In this document: positions 13,086 through 27,345 of the stretch, piece by piece
Numbering within the stretch: position 1 is the first letter of the stretch
How the letters are laid out: each line of letters begins with the position of its first letter
From: Acanthacorydalis orientalis
Taxonomy: Eukaryota; Arthropoda; Insecta; Megaloptera; Corydalidae
Assembly: GCA_034766995.1 (NCBI GenBank)
Contig: CM068323.1
Location: 27,251,490-27,315,489 of the forward strand
Direction: 5' to 3'
DNA: 64,000 nt
Position numbers and translations under genes: made by a program
The notes under the pieces: model-generated
The model's input: only the letters and a program-made list of their open reading frames with translations
What the model was told of the DNA's origin: nothing
Database searches by the model: none

Positions 13086-13120
<35 letters not shown>
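11805..13120 (+). repeat. 1.3-kb dispersed repeat, copy A
   Basis: In order this holds four degenerate tandem units (starting near 11,835, 12,015, 12,340 and 12,597), a unique segment of about 330 bp (12,724-13,058), then a (TC)n tract and a (TA)n tract. The whole block recurs inverted at 47,374-48,690. In the unique segment (12,721-12,960) I counted about five differences in 240 bp when aligning by eye, i.e. about 98% identity. Units are recognisable by a block with ACCACGAATCCGTTCTTTTA, then AGAAAGTATTTTT, GGTCGGAATAAG and ATATCGCA. No convincing ORF is present. Copy A begins inside the first unit, while copy B continues for about another 170 bp, so A is truncated on the left. The right breakpoint lies inside the TA microsatellite. 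Confidence 0.9.
11835..12723 (+). repeat. degenerate tandem array of four units inside copy A
   Basis: The units start at about 11,835 (180 bp), 12,015 (325 bp), 12,340 (257 bp) and 12,597 (127 bp). Each opens with TTTTAGA, an A/T-rich ATTTTCG stretch and a T-run followed by CCACGAA. The 325-bp unit has a second half not shared by the shortest units, marked by ATTTGTTATGTCTA, TCAGTTTTCAGACTTTCGAT and AACGTCAAGGTATA. Parts of this second half recur at the start of the first unit and in the third. The units differ far more from each other than copy A differs from copy B. Confidence 0.8.
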
Positions 13121-13158
<38 letters not shown>

Positions 13159-13159
13159 G

Positions 13160-13200
<41 letters not shown>
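13059..13200. repeat. long (TC)n(TA)n tract, right end of copy A
   Basis: TC repeats (13,059-13,086) lead into about 110 bp of TA broken by TAAATA and ATGTATA interruptions that recur about every 40 bp, a sign of higher-order slippage or unequal exchange. The left part, including the first TAAATA interruption, is shared with copy B; the rest is not. Confidence 0.95.
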
Positions 13201-13202
<2 letters not shown>

Positions 13203-13249
13203 GAGTATATAAAGTTTTTGTCATTATAATTCAATATTAATTTCAATGT

Positions 13250-13293
<44 letters not shown>

Positions 13294-16200
13294 GTTAGTT
13301 CCGTTGTATGTTCTTTTGAATTATTGACGACACAATTATATTATATTTGCGGACGAAGTAATTATTATAACTTATCACAAAGCTGGGTCATTTACAACTT
13401 TGCCCGTTCTTAATTTCACAACAATATGCCGCATTGCGCGATAACATCTTTGATAAATGCGACATTTAACATGATTATGCCAGTGAAATTACATCAAGGT
13501 ATGATGAGGGTCATTTTAATGTTTTTACAGATTTGTTGAAATACGCTGATACTCGTTTTATTTCATTTATACACATAAATATCATTTCGCACGACGTATT
13601 CTGTACATAGAGCATATTTTCACAAGTGTTGTGTTGAATAGTTACGCTTCATAATACGGTCTGTCGGCGATTAATATTATTTAAACGGTTCATAATTCAT
13701 TCCTTTTTCAATATTTACGATTGTCAACGATTCACAACTGTTCGCAGTATCTAACATATTGTAATAGTGTTTTTAATGAATTTTAATACATATATATATA
13801 TATATATATATATAAAAGTAAATATATTAAGAGATATTAAAAATTAAGTATGGAATGTAATGATATATTAATATTTTTTAAAAATTAGAATTAAATTATA
13901 TCTGAATTATGTATAAGTTTCAAAATGAAATTTAGGATTTAATCTTATATTCACTTATGTTAGAATTATTTTAAAAATATTTTTCTTTTATACGGTTTAT
14001 CATTATCTGCATTAGAGCTAAGTGTATATAAAACGATAGAAATTGTCCATACACTGAACATTACTGCATGGAAAAAGTATTCATTCGAAAAATACAGGAA
14101 TCGATGAAAAAAATGAAGTGATGAAGGCAATGAACACATTTACAGTAAATATCGTCCAATCTATTTCAATCAATCGTCGGTTTTTGCTCAAATTTGTAGA
14201 AATATTGAATTTCGATTCGAAAAACAGAAACGAAATAGTGTACACAGCACGTTCATAAAATGCCGGTTCATTTCAAAGACTTAAATTAATGACTATGCAG
14301 AGAATGATACATATGTATACTGAAACAGTATGAAAATCAGTTCGTTTATTTTTGATAATCATTTCACGCGCGTTTGCACAAAACTGTTGCACGCGATTCT
14401 ACACAACAAGCATGAAAAAAAGTGTTTTTTTTTTGCCAAACCTTTTTGCTGTAAAAAATAAGTAAGAAATATGAGTCACAGTTACAGATATTAGTAAGTA
14501 AACATGTTTTTGTTAATTAGTGCAAAACATAGGGGTTATTTATCAGTATTATCTAGATGGATGAGATGTTTAACACTTTTGAAATGTTTGGAAGTGAATG
14601 TTACATATTTACTGTTTTTATCTATATTTTTATTAGATTTATCACCTTTCCTGTTTTATAGAAAATCAATGGGAATTGAACTATTAGAATTTTATTTGTA
14701 TGATTGTTTTTATGGTGCTCAATTTGTTTTTTTCTAATTGTTTTTAAATTAGATTATTATGAATGAAAGTATGATATTTCAATTATAGTTTTTAGAATTA
14801 GATTTTATATATAAATTTTTTCTCAGAATAAAATTCGATTCTATTCAATAAACTTATTGATGGTTCAGTTATAATGAAAAACATTTACAAATTATAACTG
14901 TATACACCGCATTAATTCTAGATTCATATAATCAATACATGTTTTCAACGCAGATATATTGTTGTTTGTGCACTGAATCTTTTTATCGGATGTCAATATG
15001 TATTATATTATTTGTATAGTTAAATTTCGAAATTTCTAGATTGAAAATTATAACGTTATCATTTAATAAAATAGAATTGAAATGTTTCCTTGAATTCCTA
15101 AAAAAAATATATAACATGTTGTTAATGAAACAGGAATTTTATCGCTGAAAGTGTTTGTACCCATTTGTGCGCGAACAAAGCAAATTCTGTGTACCAAAAC
15201 CGAGCTTTACAATATTTCATTGTTGAAATGTACGTTACTACTACATATGTTACGGGAAGGTATGCAGATAGATAGTACAAATGTTTATAAAATGCGCAAT
15301 TTGTGACGATAATATCTCAATTATTTCAGTAATTACTCGAGAAAAGAAAAAAAGAACAACCCGGCTGACTTTCAGTCCATTATTCATAGTCTTGTATGTC
15401 TTGTATTAGTTTTTATAAAATAGAGAATGCTTTCAGTTTACTAGTTATTTATCTTATGATTTCTCGTGATTAACTATTTTTGCAATTGATAAATAAATTG
15501 TTTTCGTTTATTGATTAGATATATTTTTTTTAAAAAAATAAAATATAATTTTTATAGAATGTAAAATATAATAATCAAACTTCAAAGTTTGAACGTGAAA
15601 ATTATAAGATGACAATTGAATCAAATTACTAATAAGTAACAATCTGAAAAAGAGAAACGAGAACTGTTATATTGAACTGAAAAATAAATTGGTATAATTG
15701 TACAGGGAAAAAAATGAAACGAAGTGAAAAACTGTTCTTGTTTTAACATATTTAAGGTCGTCATGGAAAGAAATTATTGCAATTATATTTAATACCGTAC
15801 CATTAGCAACAGAAAGCGCGCCTAGGGTGTAATTAGCGTACAGAATAGAATGAAATGCACGTGACATTTCTTTTCCGTTATTTTATAGAGGACAATACGA
15901 AACCTAAATAGAAGCAAATTAATTTTTTAATAGTTTTTCGTCACTGAAACAGATACGCGGTTAGAAAAAAAAAATTTCAATTACGGTTGTAAATTTAAAC
16001 AAAAATATAATTGTAATTACAATATTAAAAACCATGTTTTTTTTAAAAAAAAATAAATGAATAGGCTCTTAGCATATGTAAACGTAAATATTTTTATTAA
16101 ATGAAAGTATGTCTTTTAGTTCATTGTATTTTTTGAAATATCATACAAATTCTATATTTATTTGTGTTATTTTTAGTATTGAAGCTAAATATAAAAGCGA

Positions 16201-16354
16201 TACTGCTTAAAGCTATTTCAAAGCTCGTGAATTTTTAAAATGTATATTCAGTTTATTATCTTTAAATTTTTAATGTGGGTTTCCCTTTTGGGAAACATTT
16301 TTGAATTTACGTTTAAATTAATGACATTAAAAGAGATATCACCTATATTATAAA

Positions 16355-16394
<40 letters not shown>

Positions 16395-17000
16395 TATATA
16401 CATATACATACATATATATATATACACATATGTTGAAACGTTGATCTTTTTAAATGATATTCAGTTAGGAAGTGCATTCTAGTTGTGCTTATAAGACCAT
16501 GAAATGAGTTACAATATCGTCTGCTCGTTTGCATTCCAAATGAATATCATATTCAGTTGACATTTCAAAATGGTAAATTGTGATACTTAATATATATTAT
16601 TTGTAAAGTACCGTTGTTGATATTTCATAACGATACTTAAAATAGAATTAATCTTCTTTGACGATACAGTGTTTTAATTAAAATAGTTATAAACATAAAT
16701 TATTTATAAGTAGAAGATAGCGGTAGTTTCCAGAAATATGTTATTAATATTTAGATCGTTCGTCAGATTTGTCCACAAGCTGCTTACGATTTAATAAATT
16801 AAACTCAATCATTATAAAATATTTATATATAATAAGAATGAGAAATACTCTTTAATGGAGTTAAATTAATCAATTTTCGATGAGTAAATTTTTTATAGGT
16901 TTTTTTCCACACTATAAGTGTTTTTATGTGAATAGACTGAAATTATTCGAATGTTATCACGATTCTATTTAGATTTATTTTAGATATTTTAATCAGTTAT
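13201..17000. other. AT-rich spacer
   Basis: TA tracts lie at 13,254-13,291, 13,791-13,815 and 16,357-16,432 (compound with CATA and CACA). No gene is supported. Confidence 0.7.
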
Positions 17001-17430
17001 AAACGAGACACTAATCTCGAAGAAGATTGAATCGATGCTGAGACATTTCGAAACATTTTAACGAATATTGCGTTCGATCAATTCGCATATGCGTTTTTGT
17101 CAACGCAAGCAAACACTGTTGACACCATACGTTGCTAACAGACTGATGTGAAATGGTGACACACATAGCTCTTCGCAAGTCTCTGGAGTTCTGCTGTGCG
17201 ACAGTGGAGCGCATAATTTATGAGATAGCGGTCTAGTCACGCTGATAATGCTACCGAACGCTTTCGATCCGCCGGGAATGAAGTTCTGTCCATCTGAAGT
17301 GGTTTTAAAACCCGAATATGCGAAACGCTACGTTTCTGATCGAAGCGCTGATGTTGTGACAAAATTAAATACTGCAACTAATGTATTATCGTGACCGATT
17401 GAGAAATTCAAGAACGTCTCGACGAGTGCT
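17001..17430. other. GC-richer, CpG-containing patch
   Basis: About 400 bp is less AT-rich, with CpG (for example GCTTTCGATCCGCCGGGAAT near 17,260). A 67-codon minus-strand ORF (17,011-17,214) lies inside without a recognisable product. It may be conserved non-coding DNA or an old repeat. Confidence 0.3.
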
Positions 17431-17758
17431 TCGTTTAATCCAAATTATTTTAAGAAAGATTGGTTTCATTTTATTATTATTATAGTACAATTTTTCTTGT
17501 TTGAATTCAAAAATCAATAGAAGATATTAAATCCTTAAATATTTATTCTATAAAAATATAAATAAATTCATAATTTTATTGAGAAAGCTGTAAAGGGATT
17601 GAATGTTGTAAAATATAAAAAAATATTCAATAGTAGCCAAATATTGTAAATGTATTGTATTGTAACATTAATAAATGTAACTAAAATAACTTTTTGATAA
17701 ATAAAAATATAACAGAATATTTTATTTTCCTAGACAAAACAAATATCGTTTTCTGTTA

Positions 17759-17790
17759 TAAATGTTCTTTCACGCTTACAATATATACTC

Positions 17791-17850
<60 letters not shown>

Positions 17851-17873
17851 TCGTTAGTGTGAAAGAACGTTTA
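17759..17873. repeat. short inverted repeat flanking a (TA)n tract
   Basis: The left arm (about 17,759-17,782) contains GTTCTTTCACGCTTACAA and the right arm (about 17,849-17,873) contains TTCGTTAGTGTGAAAGAAC. They are complementary at about 19 of 24 positions and enclose roughly 55 bp of (TA)n. Two overlapping long ORFs here, one on each strand, exist only because the TA tract and both arms happen to lack stops. Confidence 0.7.
17792..17847. repeat. (TA)n tract about 55 bp in a hairpin
   Basis: This forms the loop of the inverted repeat at 17,759-17,873. Confidence 0.97.
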
Positions 17874-18500
17874 TGTGTTGTATGTGAGAATAAAGTGTTT
17901 GCTAAAAGGAAACACTTAATCAATAACACGACAACTGCTTGTAATACGAGAGCAAATAACAGAAAATTAAGTACCGAAAAAAGAACAAGAATAAGTATCA
18001 ACACATATAACACAACTTCATTGTGACAAAGTTTAGCGACAATATAGTTAATTTTCACCACATAAACAGAAACACAGATGAAAATCATCACGGTCTGGAA
18101 TGAAGTCTCATAAAACACAACAACTGAACTCGTTGAAATAAGTTTAGTAGAAAAATAATATAGTCGACGAACACTAATTTAGAAACTTGATTTCACAGCA
18201 TTTTATAATCGCACACACGTCCTCATACATACATATATGGCTGATTGTTCTTCTAGGGTTTCAATATTTTACAGACAATAGAGGTTGTCGTCAATGATAT
18301 TTTAAATATTGAACTTTAAAGCGTTGTTTAAAAATAGAACAAAATATATTTAACTTTATATATATATATATATATATATCAATATATTAGTTTATGTATA
18401 TATGTTATACACAGTATTCATTTTAGTTATAGTTTGATGTGCATGCAAAACATTGCTTGAATCATAAATCAGTGTCTGAAACGTATTTCCAAGTTTACTA

Positions 18501-18545
<45 letters not shown>

Positions 18546-18803
18546 AAAATTATCGATAGTATTTAGATTTACACTAGGTAGAAACATGTAACTATTTGAA
18601 GCGTGTCGAACGTACACCCATGAGACTATCACTACGGAAGTATTTGATAAATTATGGAAATCCTTTGTAACCGTGGAGAAAATCGATCTGTTAAATGTTG
18701 TCATTTGTTCGTATTGAATTAACATTTTGATAAAGATTCTCACCCAATTAATAAAATTTGTTATAAATGCAGAAAGGTTCTTTCCTTGTCAACATTTATC
18801 TTT

Positions 18804-18852
<49 letters not shown>

Positions 18853-19420
18853 TTATTCATTTGTATCTCTTTTCCTTTTCGTCATATGATTTTCAATACA
18901 TTTTCTAAGTGAAAATATTAAAAAATGTAAATAATATATAAAGTAAGAGGTCCTTCTTGCTGTACTAAATCAGGTTAATGTTTATTTCCTTGCTATTTTA
19001 TTTTCATTCAATTTGAACTTTTTTTTAGTTAAATACCGATCTTCTTCAACATTTTAAATTGCATTTAACCAGTATATTGTGTTATAAGTAAGTGTTGATT
19101 ATTTATTTAAAAAAAGATACAAAATAAAATGAATTAAATTCGTTTCATGAATGGAAACTTATTTAAAATGAATACTAGAAAACCAAATAAGTTACCATTA
19201 CACAAACAGTTCTTCCAACGAAATGTTTGGTTTTTAATTTATTTCAAGTGCTATTATCAAAATGTAACAGTGATATATAAGCTGTCGAACAATATTAAGA
19301 ATAAAATTCAATCGAAAAATAAAATAATCGATTACTGGCAATACAGTCCTTTCATTTAATTTTTTATAGAATGAGTTATATGTTTTAGGGGTTTGTAATT
19401 TAAATAAGATGTTTTCAGAG

Positions 19421-19473
<53 letters not shown>

Positions 19474-19901
19474 ACACATACACACAAGTCCTAAGTTTGT
19501 AGAAAAATTTATAGCTTTCAACGTCTGTATTCACAGAACTTATTTATCTCCTTTTACATATATTTATCTCATTTGATGTCATGTAGTCTGGTTATGAATA
19601 AAACCGACGCCGGTTATATATATATATACATATAAAAGTTTTGTCCTCTTTCTCAACTCAATTTTCTTATACTACCAATGGTAGGAGAATATTATATGAT
19701 ATGATGTTACCACTGACGATGAGACTATTTTGTGTCAACGTTATAGCTTGTGTATTATTTATTTTTTGGAAAATTATTTGGCAGTAAATGATACCAATCT
19801 GATTTTCTTGAACAGTGATTATTCTTGTATTTCAATTTTGAATCGACGTTGATAATTTATTATACAATTTCTTCTCAAGTTTATTTATATAGAAATATTT
19901 T

Positions 19902-19903
<2 letters not shown>

Positions 19904-19960
<57 letters not shown>
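19904..19960. repeat. uninterrupted (TA)n, about 57 bp
   Basis: A pure TA tract with no inverted flanks seen. Confidence 0.98.
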
Positions 19961-19963
<3 letters not shown>

Positions 19964-21646
19964 ATCCCAATGTCTTATATTTTCTTTATTGAGTAATTGT
20001 GAAAGAAGAAACTAAAACGAAAAAAGAAAAACTATCTAAATTGAAAGAAAGCGTTTTCTCGTTACCAGTGCGAACTTTACTAGAGTACAGTGGAAGCATA
20101 TAAAATACATAGTCTATTATAAAAACGTCTGGCATCGAACGTACATAAAAAAAAGATACAAGTTTCCTGTCGAACGAATATTTCAAAGTTAACAGTTTCG
20201 ATAAAATATTGAATAATTCCACTGAATTAGTTCACAGAAAGAAGAAAGCTCGTAAATTTAGATTGTTTATTTAAAGAATCCGAATGTAATTCCTTTCATA
20301 CGAAATTAGACATAAAAATGATTATTTATGTAATGATATAAAATTAAATCAAGTGTTCTTTCAGTAAAATATCAAAACACAAGACGGACTGTTTATCTGA
20401 GTTTCGATTTGTGTTTTTCTTTTACAATGAATGTTTTTCATAATAGATACAAACAAACTGTGTAAGGATTGTAGAATTTGTTCTTGATAAAATCGTCATC
20501 TTTGTATTCATTAGGTTATTGTTAGAAGATCAATTCTAATGTGCTATTATTTTTTTTTATTTAAAAATGTTTAGTAAATTTGAGAGGACAAGTGTAATAT
20601 ATTTGTTATCAAAGTAGATAAAAAGACATGTTGTAAGAATAAATACTGATTCTTCTTCGAATATGATACCTTTAAGTTTTGTATAATTTTGTTTTTTATT
20701 TAAATAATTTTATAACATAGTTTTACTTGAAGAATAGAACTATATTATAAAATCTATTTAAAAGTAGAGATAGCATATGTTTAGAAAATATATACAAGAG
20801 AAATATATTGACAATGATGAAGACTATACACATAGAAAGGTAAATATATCAATCGGTATTTAGTAATTCAAGAAATAGGTTGTGTTTTTTTTTAATATTT
20901 CTTAAATTAAACCACCCACTACTTTTATACATTTATATATAAAAAGAAAAGAGATACGAGTGATCTTTATTCACTATTACTAGACGTGTCTGAAAACTAC
21001 CACCGTATCTTCTGTTATGTATGCATCATGGCATTCGTCAAATATATTATATTTTTATGTTAAAATTTCACTTTCCGTTGCAAAGCGTACTGTATCGCAG
21101 TGTTCTCTCTCTCTCTCTATATATATATATATGCCTTAACGGTGTCAACGTTCAGTATTGAGATACTTTTTACAACACCCACACATTCTGACAGTGCTAT
21201 TCGCAACGTAGATGGGTACAATATTCAACGGTTCAGTCATAAGTATGTTTTGTTTATGCTTATATACAACTTTTATGGTAGGTTTGTATATCACGAACTT
21301 TACTTAAAACGTGATTGTGTCGCAGTACTTTTAGTCATTTTTATAGGTACTTTTATTTATTTTTTTTTTATATAGTCATATTTCGTGAAAACTCTATTTT
21401 GTTCACCAATGTGTAAGAATTAAAAAGTGTGAACACACTTCAAATATTATATTCAAAGTTATGAATATGGAACGAAATTTAAAAGGCAGAAGAGAATCGC
21501 TTACGATGAGTTTTGTGCGTGTGTATGTTTTTTTTACTGGATTTTTTAAATATTTTCTAAGCAGTACTTATGACTGAATATTCATAATGGTTTGTTTTAT
21601 AATAATATACTGTATAAAAGTGTACTGATCAGTTTATATATATATG

Positions 21647-21677
<31 letters not shown>

Positions 21678-22286
21678 TTTTGTAACTATAAATATAATAT
21701 CATACAATTAATGAATATTTTAAAATATTGTTTACTAATTATCAGAACTGAATGGTTGTATTAATGATTATTAAATGTATATTACTGATTAAAGTCTCAG
21801 GAAAAGCAAATAATTTTTTAAAAAATAAAAGAATAAATACATCTACTTTAAAAGTGTTTCGTTTGATTTTCCTACACTCTATTAATAAGAGCAGAGTAGA
21901 ACTATCTGACATTATTTTTCTACTTTGAAACTGTAATCTAATAACACCTAGTGAATGCATTAAATTATCGGTAGAATTATACGTAAGTACACATAATAAG
22001 TACATTTCGTCATCGCACCTGCAAAGCAAATAAGTTTGCTGCACTATGTCTGCGTCACTACTTGCTGACTTTATACGAGCGCACCTGCTTTGCTAAAACA
22101 ATCAATATTTTCCTTCATCCACCGGTTAAACCAGTCGACCGTAGACACAAAACCGTCAGTTATACACTTTCCTTTACTCATTCTTTGTTTTGTTTCGTTA
22201 AACGGCGTCACGGTTTCTGTTTACTGTTTGCTTGATATTGAATTTGAACAATTCAGAATGTTACTTCTGTTAACAATATAACTTTA

Positions 22287-22329
<43 letters not shown>

Positions 22330-23488
22330 TAGATGTTCAATTGTAAAAATGTCTTTTTATTTTCATGATTTCAAGTTAATATTTATATTAAACAAATATG
22401 ACTAATTATAAAAACTGCAAGACATGTATCACTGAACTGTCAAATAATTTTACATTCAGGAACGTCAAAGATTTATACCCATTTATCGATATTTATGCGA
22501 ACAAATAAAAAAGAATCTGATATAAACGATATTCAAATAAGATATATAATGCAATCAGATAAATTATAATCGTCTCAACTCGAACACTTTATCATACGAT
22601 TAAATTAACCATGCCGACAGTTTTAATTAAATATTAACCCCCGAGCGAACTTCATTACTTATTAGGTATCTAACACGATTTATCATTTTAACGTGTTCTT
22701 ATGTGTAACGTGCATTTATCTTTACCGATAAGAATTTATGTCACGTTCACGTCGCAGCTAAAAATGAAGATTCGCCGAATGATTTTAAATAAGGAAAAAA
22801 AAACATTCACATGGTTACAGAATTGTACAGTTTAATAAACCTTTTATTATATATTTTTTTATATTAAGTTCTGTCTTTCATATAGATTTTTCAGATTATT
22901 TGTTTATTAAAGAATATCTAAGTATTTTAAATGTGTTTTGTCAATCAATGAAAATTACAAATTTAAAGATGAAAATCAGTTAATCAATTAATCGAATAAT
23001 CTGAGATATGAGAGAAAGAAACAATAGCTAAATTATTAGTGAATTGAGTATAAGTAAAATAAGTTAATGTAAAATCCAAATAATTGAAAAATTAATTGTA
23101 TATAATTGAACTCTCTCCCGACTATTAAGTAAGCACATCTGTAAATTGTCAGTTATAAATTTGTGTTTTGTAAACAAATACATATATCTAATATAATTAC
23201 AACTGAGCACAGACAGTGTACATCTATCTTCCTTTGTGTTATAAAATAAAGATACGTTTATCACTTTTTAGCAAATAAATGATTTGAAAATACACGGATC
23301 TAAACAAATGAACTATTTTCGTTCTGTACAGAATAGTTGAATAAAATTTATGACCATTTCTTGCGTTTCTGTACTGTAACAAATTTGTTCGTATCATCAC
23401 AGATATACTAGAAGACATTACTAGTTTCTAAATATATATCCTTGTAAGTTACACCCCTTTTTGTTGTGTGTTGCCGTTACGAATCATT

Positions 23489-23535
23489 CGCTGAAGAAGA
23501 TATATGTATCGAAAAACAGAAACACTTATACTTAT
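23489..23535 (+). repeat. CTGAAGAAG-hairpin-CGAAA motif
   Basis: CTGAAGAA is followed by a small hairpin GATATATGTATC and then GAAAAAC. This layout also occurs on the minus strand at 39,343-39,392 and 52,868-52,900. The layout is like a conserved module of some SINE-like or foldback elements, and loosely like a hammerhead ribozyme core, although an extra A spoils the strict core. Confidence 0.35.
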
Positions 23536-24635
23536 TTATCTTCAACATACAAATAGATAATCGACTAGAGAATGAGTTATGCTGAGAAAATTTAGGTTTT
23601 TGTACATATTCGTTGAATTTCAGTGGCTATCTATTTATAAATAATTCGTAATATTAATATTGTTATTAATATAAATCGTTGTTATTGTTGAAAATGGTAA
23701 ATGTTTAACATTTTCCCACCTTATTTCAACTTAAATTTTATAATAATATAATTTCGAAATAGAGTGTATATTATGAACATAAATAATTATGATTTTGAAT
23801 AATTACTTACTTATTAAATTATAATAACTAAATGAGTGAATTCATAAAGAGTTTTATTATAAAATCCATTTTATCTCTTGATAACGATTTACATATTTCA
23901 AAAATATTTTTGTACAATATAAAAATGAATTAAATAAAAATAGATTCTAATTTTTAATTTCAAATTTCAAAAGATTTTCGTTCATATTCTTCGAAAACTG
24001 TTTCAAAATCAATACCTTTGAGTGTACTTCAAAGAACTAAAATATAATTAACGTGGGAATAATTCCCTTAAAGTAATTATTTTCAGTGAATAATTTACCA
24101 TCATGGTAATTAGATGAAGAGAATAATAAAACCTAATTTAGAACTTATGTTCAGAACCGTGTTTGAAGTAAACAAATTGTATTCGACTGGTAGTTAAGGA
24201 ATATATTTATAAAGTATATATATATATTAGATTTACAATTTGACAAATTAAACAATTTTATTAATTTATCACAGCATTTTTTTACATCGTTTTTTATATA
24301 TTGAAAAAAATGTGAAAAATAAACCGGAATTGTTATATTTAGAATACTTCATGTCGGAAATAAATTATGGATATCAAACAACTTCACGAATTTACGATAA
24401 ATGAATTATCATAAACGTACAATATAAATTATTGAAATACTTGTTTCACTTAAAATTTCATCTAAACTCTACATATATTTTCTTGTCATGTGTTTATGAT
24501 ATAATAATATATAATTTAAATTTAATATTTTTGACTATTTGAACGTATTTATTCAACATTAATAAGATTTTTTTGTACTTTATTATCTTTCATACATATT
24601 TTGTAACAAATATATACTTAGTAATCAATAGAAAG

Positions 24636-24686
<51 letters not shown>

Positions 24687-27119
24687 GATTTAATTTCGTT
24701 GTTTTAGTCTTTTTTAACATGAAAAATACTAATCAACTAACTAAAATAAGCCATTGCTGGTTCGAAATGACGATTATATAATTCTATATTTAAGAAATAT
24801 GTAGCGATTTATGTACAATTATATGTTTTCGACAGTTGGATGTAGCACGCAATTGACTTTTCATTATATATATATATATGTATATTTAATTTTCTTTCCG
24901 TGAAAATAAAATAAATTAGTTTTATATAAAATAATATACTGGATTTTTGTTGTTTCGTGAGCAATAATACGGATTGAATAATTGAAAATAATAAATTAGT
25001 TAATGACTGATTATGTTGTAAACAAGTTTCAGTTCAGTTTATTCAAATTAATTAATTTTTTTTATGATTGATGAACATGCAGTTTTGGTATTTTTTCATA
25101 TTGTGAAGTAGGAAGCACGATATTTAAAACAGACATAATGAACGATTGTTACAAGAAAGTATAAAATAATCTCTCTGTTAAATTCTCATCAATTAAATCT
25201 GGATTTACTGTATCTAGATGTTAAAAATAGTATTCAGTACTGTTTTCAATGTTGTTTACTATAAAACTGCAGGTACCATTTTGTTGCAAAAAATCATATA
25301 TAATTCTATGAAACGATAAATAAAAATATAACCCGAAAAATAGTATTGAAAACTGAAAATTGTTTTAATAAATAACCGATTAGGAAAAGGATATGTTCAT
25401 AGTACACAAGTTCAAGCTATCTTTTATTGAAGAGCACTGGCCTAGAAAACTTGCAGTTTAATGCATCGTTTATTGGTATATCCAGTTCCTGTTGGTTGCT
25501 GAGTGGAATTATATCTCAAATGTGGAAGTCTACGTTGTCTACAGGTTGCAATTGAATATAATACGGGCAGAGTACGGATTATGTAGCATACTGCATCAGG
25601 TGGTATTAGAAAATCAATGAAATTGAGAATATATTTGCTGAACAGAAATACTGAACTGAGTTTTAATATTGGTTTATTGTATTTACATGCATTATTATCA
25701 ATTTGTTCATTCAGATGCGTTATTAATGTCTTATTGAATTGATTTTTTATAAGAATTTAATTCCTAATGAATTAAATACTGTATAATTTATATACATATA
25801 TATAAATAGGTTATAATTTGAGTGAAACTAACTTAATTGTACTTAATTAAAATGTAACAGTTTCAAATTCGTTTATTTGTGTAAAAATAAAAATATAAAT
25901 TAAAAACAAACTAATTATTGAAAAACTAATCTGATGTGATTTAATTAATTATAAAAATTCTCATTTTTTATAACCACTTTCGAGTTAAAAACACATTTAC
26001 ATTATTTGTTCCTTTCCCACTGTTAAAAATAAAATACTGCAAAATGATTAGTTTTATTACCATTTTAATGAAAAAAAAGTAACTAAAATAATACTAACGA
26101 TGAGAAATAATCAATTTTATAAAAATAAATGAAATATAATTATTGTTCAATTTCTGGTAGAACAAAGTAGTTATTTTGATAGTTGTACAATCGTTCCTAT
26201 ATTTTTAATTAATTATTCCTTTTAAAAAAGACTACAAACAATCGTTTTCTTAACTAAATTCATATGTTCTAACACTTTCTAATAAGTCGAGTATATTTTA
26301 AGAAATGTACTAAAAATAAACGGATTTAATAAAACAGAATATACTCGTATTATACACAAATAGTTATATTGAATGTAAATATTTTACTATTATTCTGAAA
26401 CATATTTGTAACTTCATTTTGATCATATTTGATTTACATTTCATCTTAAACATACAAATCGTTTCTTTTCTTTCCATTTCAAATAATGTTTGTTCAGAAT
26501 GATTTTGGAAAAGATAAATATAAGAACAGTTATAAATTCTCTTTCTTATATATGTCAACAGACAGAATAAAAATATTTAAACCGAAACTAGCACAATCTT
26601 TAAAAATAAACTTTTCGACGGTGACAGCATGAAAAATCCTATTCAATAACTTCTGTTGTGAATGTTAAAGAATCACAATAAACTACACTATATGTAGGTA
26701 AGGATTGAAAGGGATTTTCTCGATATTCAGTGTGTTGTGTACAAGAATTATTTTTAATATAAATAAAAGTATGTTCCTCTAGACGAATTCCCTGTTAAAC
26801 GAATAATAACATTTGAATAGTATGTTAATAAAATATTAATAAAAGATTTTAAATTTATAATTTTACTTAATTATATGTAAGATAAAATTATTAAAAATAC
26901 ATTTTTTATACAAAAGTCAGTCGAAAAAATTAATTGATTGCATTAAAAATTTTTTTTTAAAGAAAACGGGATATTCGGACTTAATAAAATCAATATTTGC
27001 TCTCTCTCTCTATATATATAAAGTATCGGATACAAATAACCACATGGTATTCAATTTTAAATTAAAAATAATAAAACGCTTGTGATTTTTGTAACGCTTG
27101 ATGATCACATGAATAGCTA

Positions 27120-27345
27120 AAATCGTTACATGTAACATTCACACAGTGTAAAATAATGTTTAATACGAGAATTTTCGTTATCTTTTAACGAAAGTGCTGA
27201 CCACAATGTGGTATTTTCATTGTGGGAGAAGTACGGTCGTTTTCCATTTGCACAACACAACATTACCCGGCGCTTCCACCGCGGCCACCATCCTCTAGCC
27301 TGTGAAGTGAACGACAAATACACACCGGAAATTTGACCATCACAA
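27120..27345. other. short GC-rich patch
   Basis: CCCGGCGCTTCCACCGCGGC near 27,266 is the most GC-rich run between 1 kb and 57 kb. The minus-strand ORF over it (65 codons, 27,126-27,323) contains GWWPRWKRR; I recognise no family. It could be an exon or a regulatory patch. Confidence 0.3.

Larger units (their letters stand above)
17874..27119. other. AT-rich spacer with TA tracts
   Basis: TA tracts lie at 18,353-18,380, 18,497-18,545 (TG then TA), 18,806-18,849, 19,427-19,468, 21,636-21,676 (TA then GA), 22,292-22,326 and 24,638-24,683; TC-TA compounds at 21,104-21,133 and 27,001-27,020. ORFs of up to 100 codons (such as 21,742-22,044 minus) show no recognisable domains. Confidence 0.65.

Noticed and set aside
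21742..22044. 100-codon minus-strand ORF
   Set aside because: Leu/Ile/Phe-rich translation of AT-rich DNA with no recognisable domain and no composition shift matching its limits.
23489..23535. Hammerhead ribozyme
   Set aside because: The CTGAAGA and GAAA boxes are present but an extra A interrupts the core and stem I cannot be paired; reported only as a motif family.
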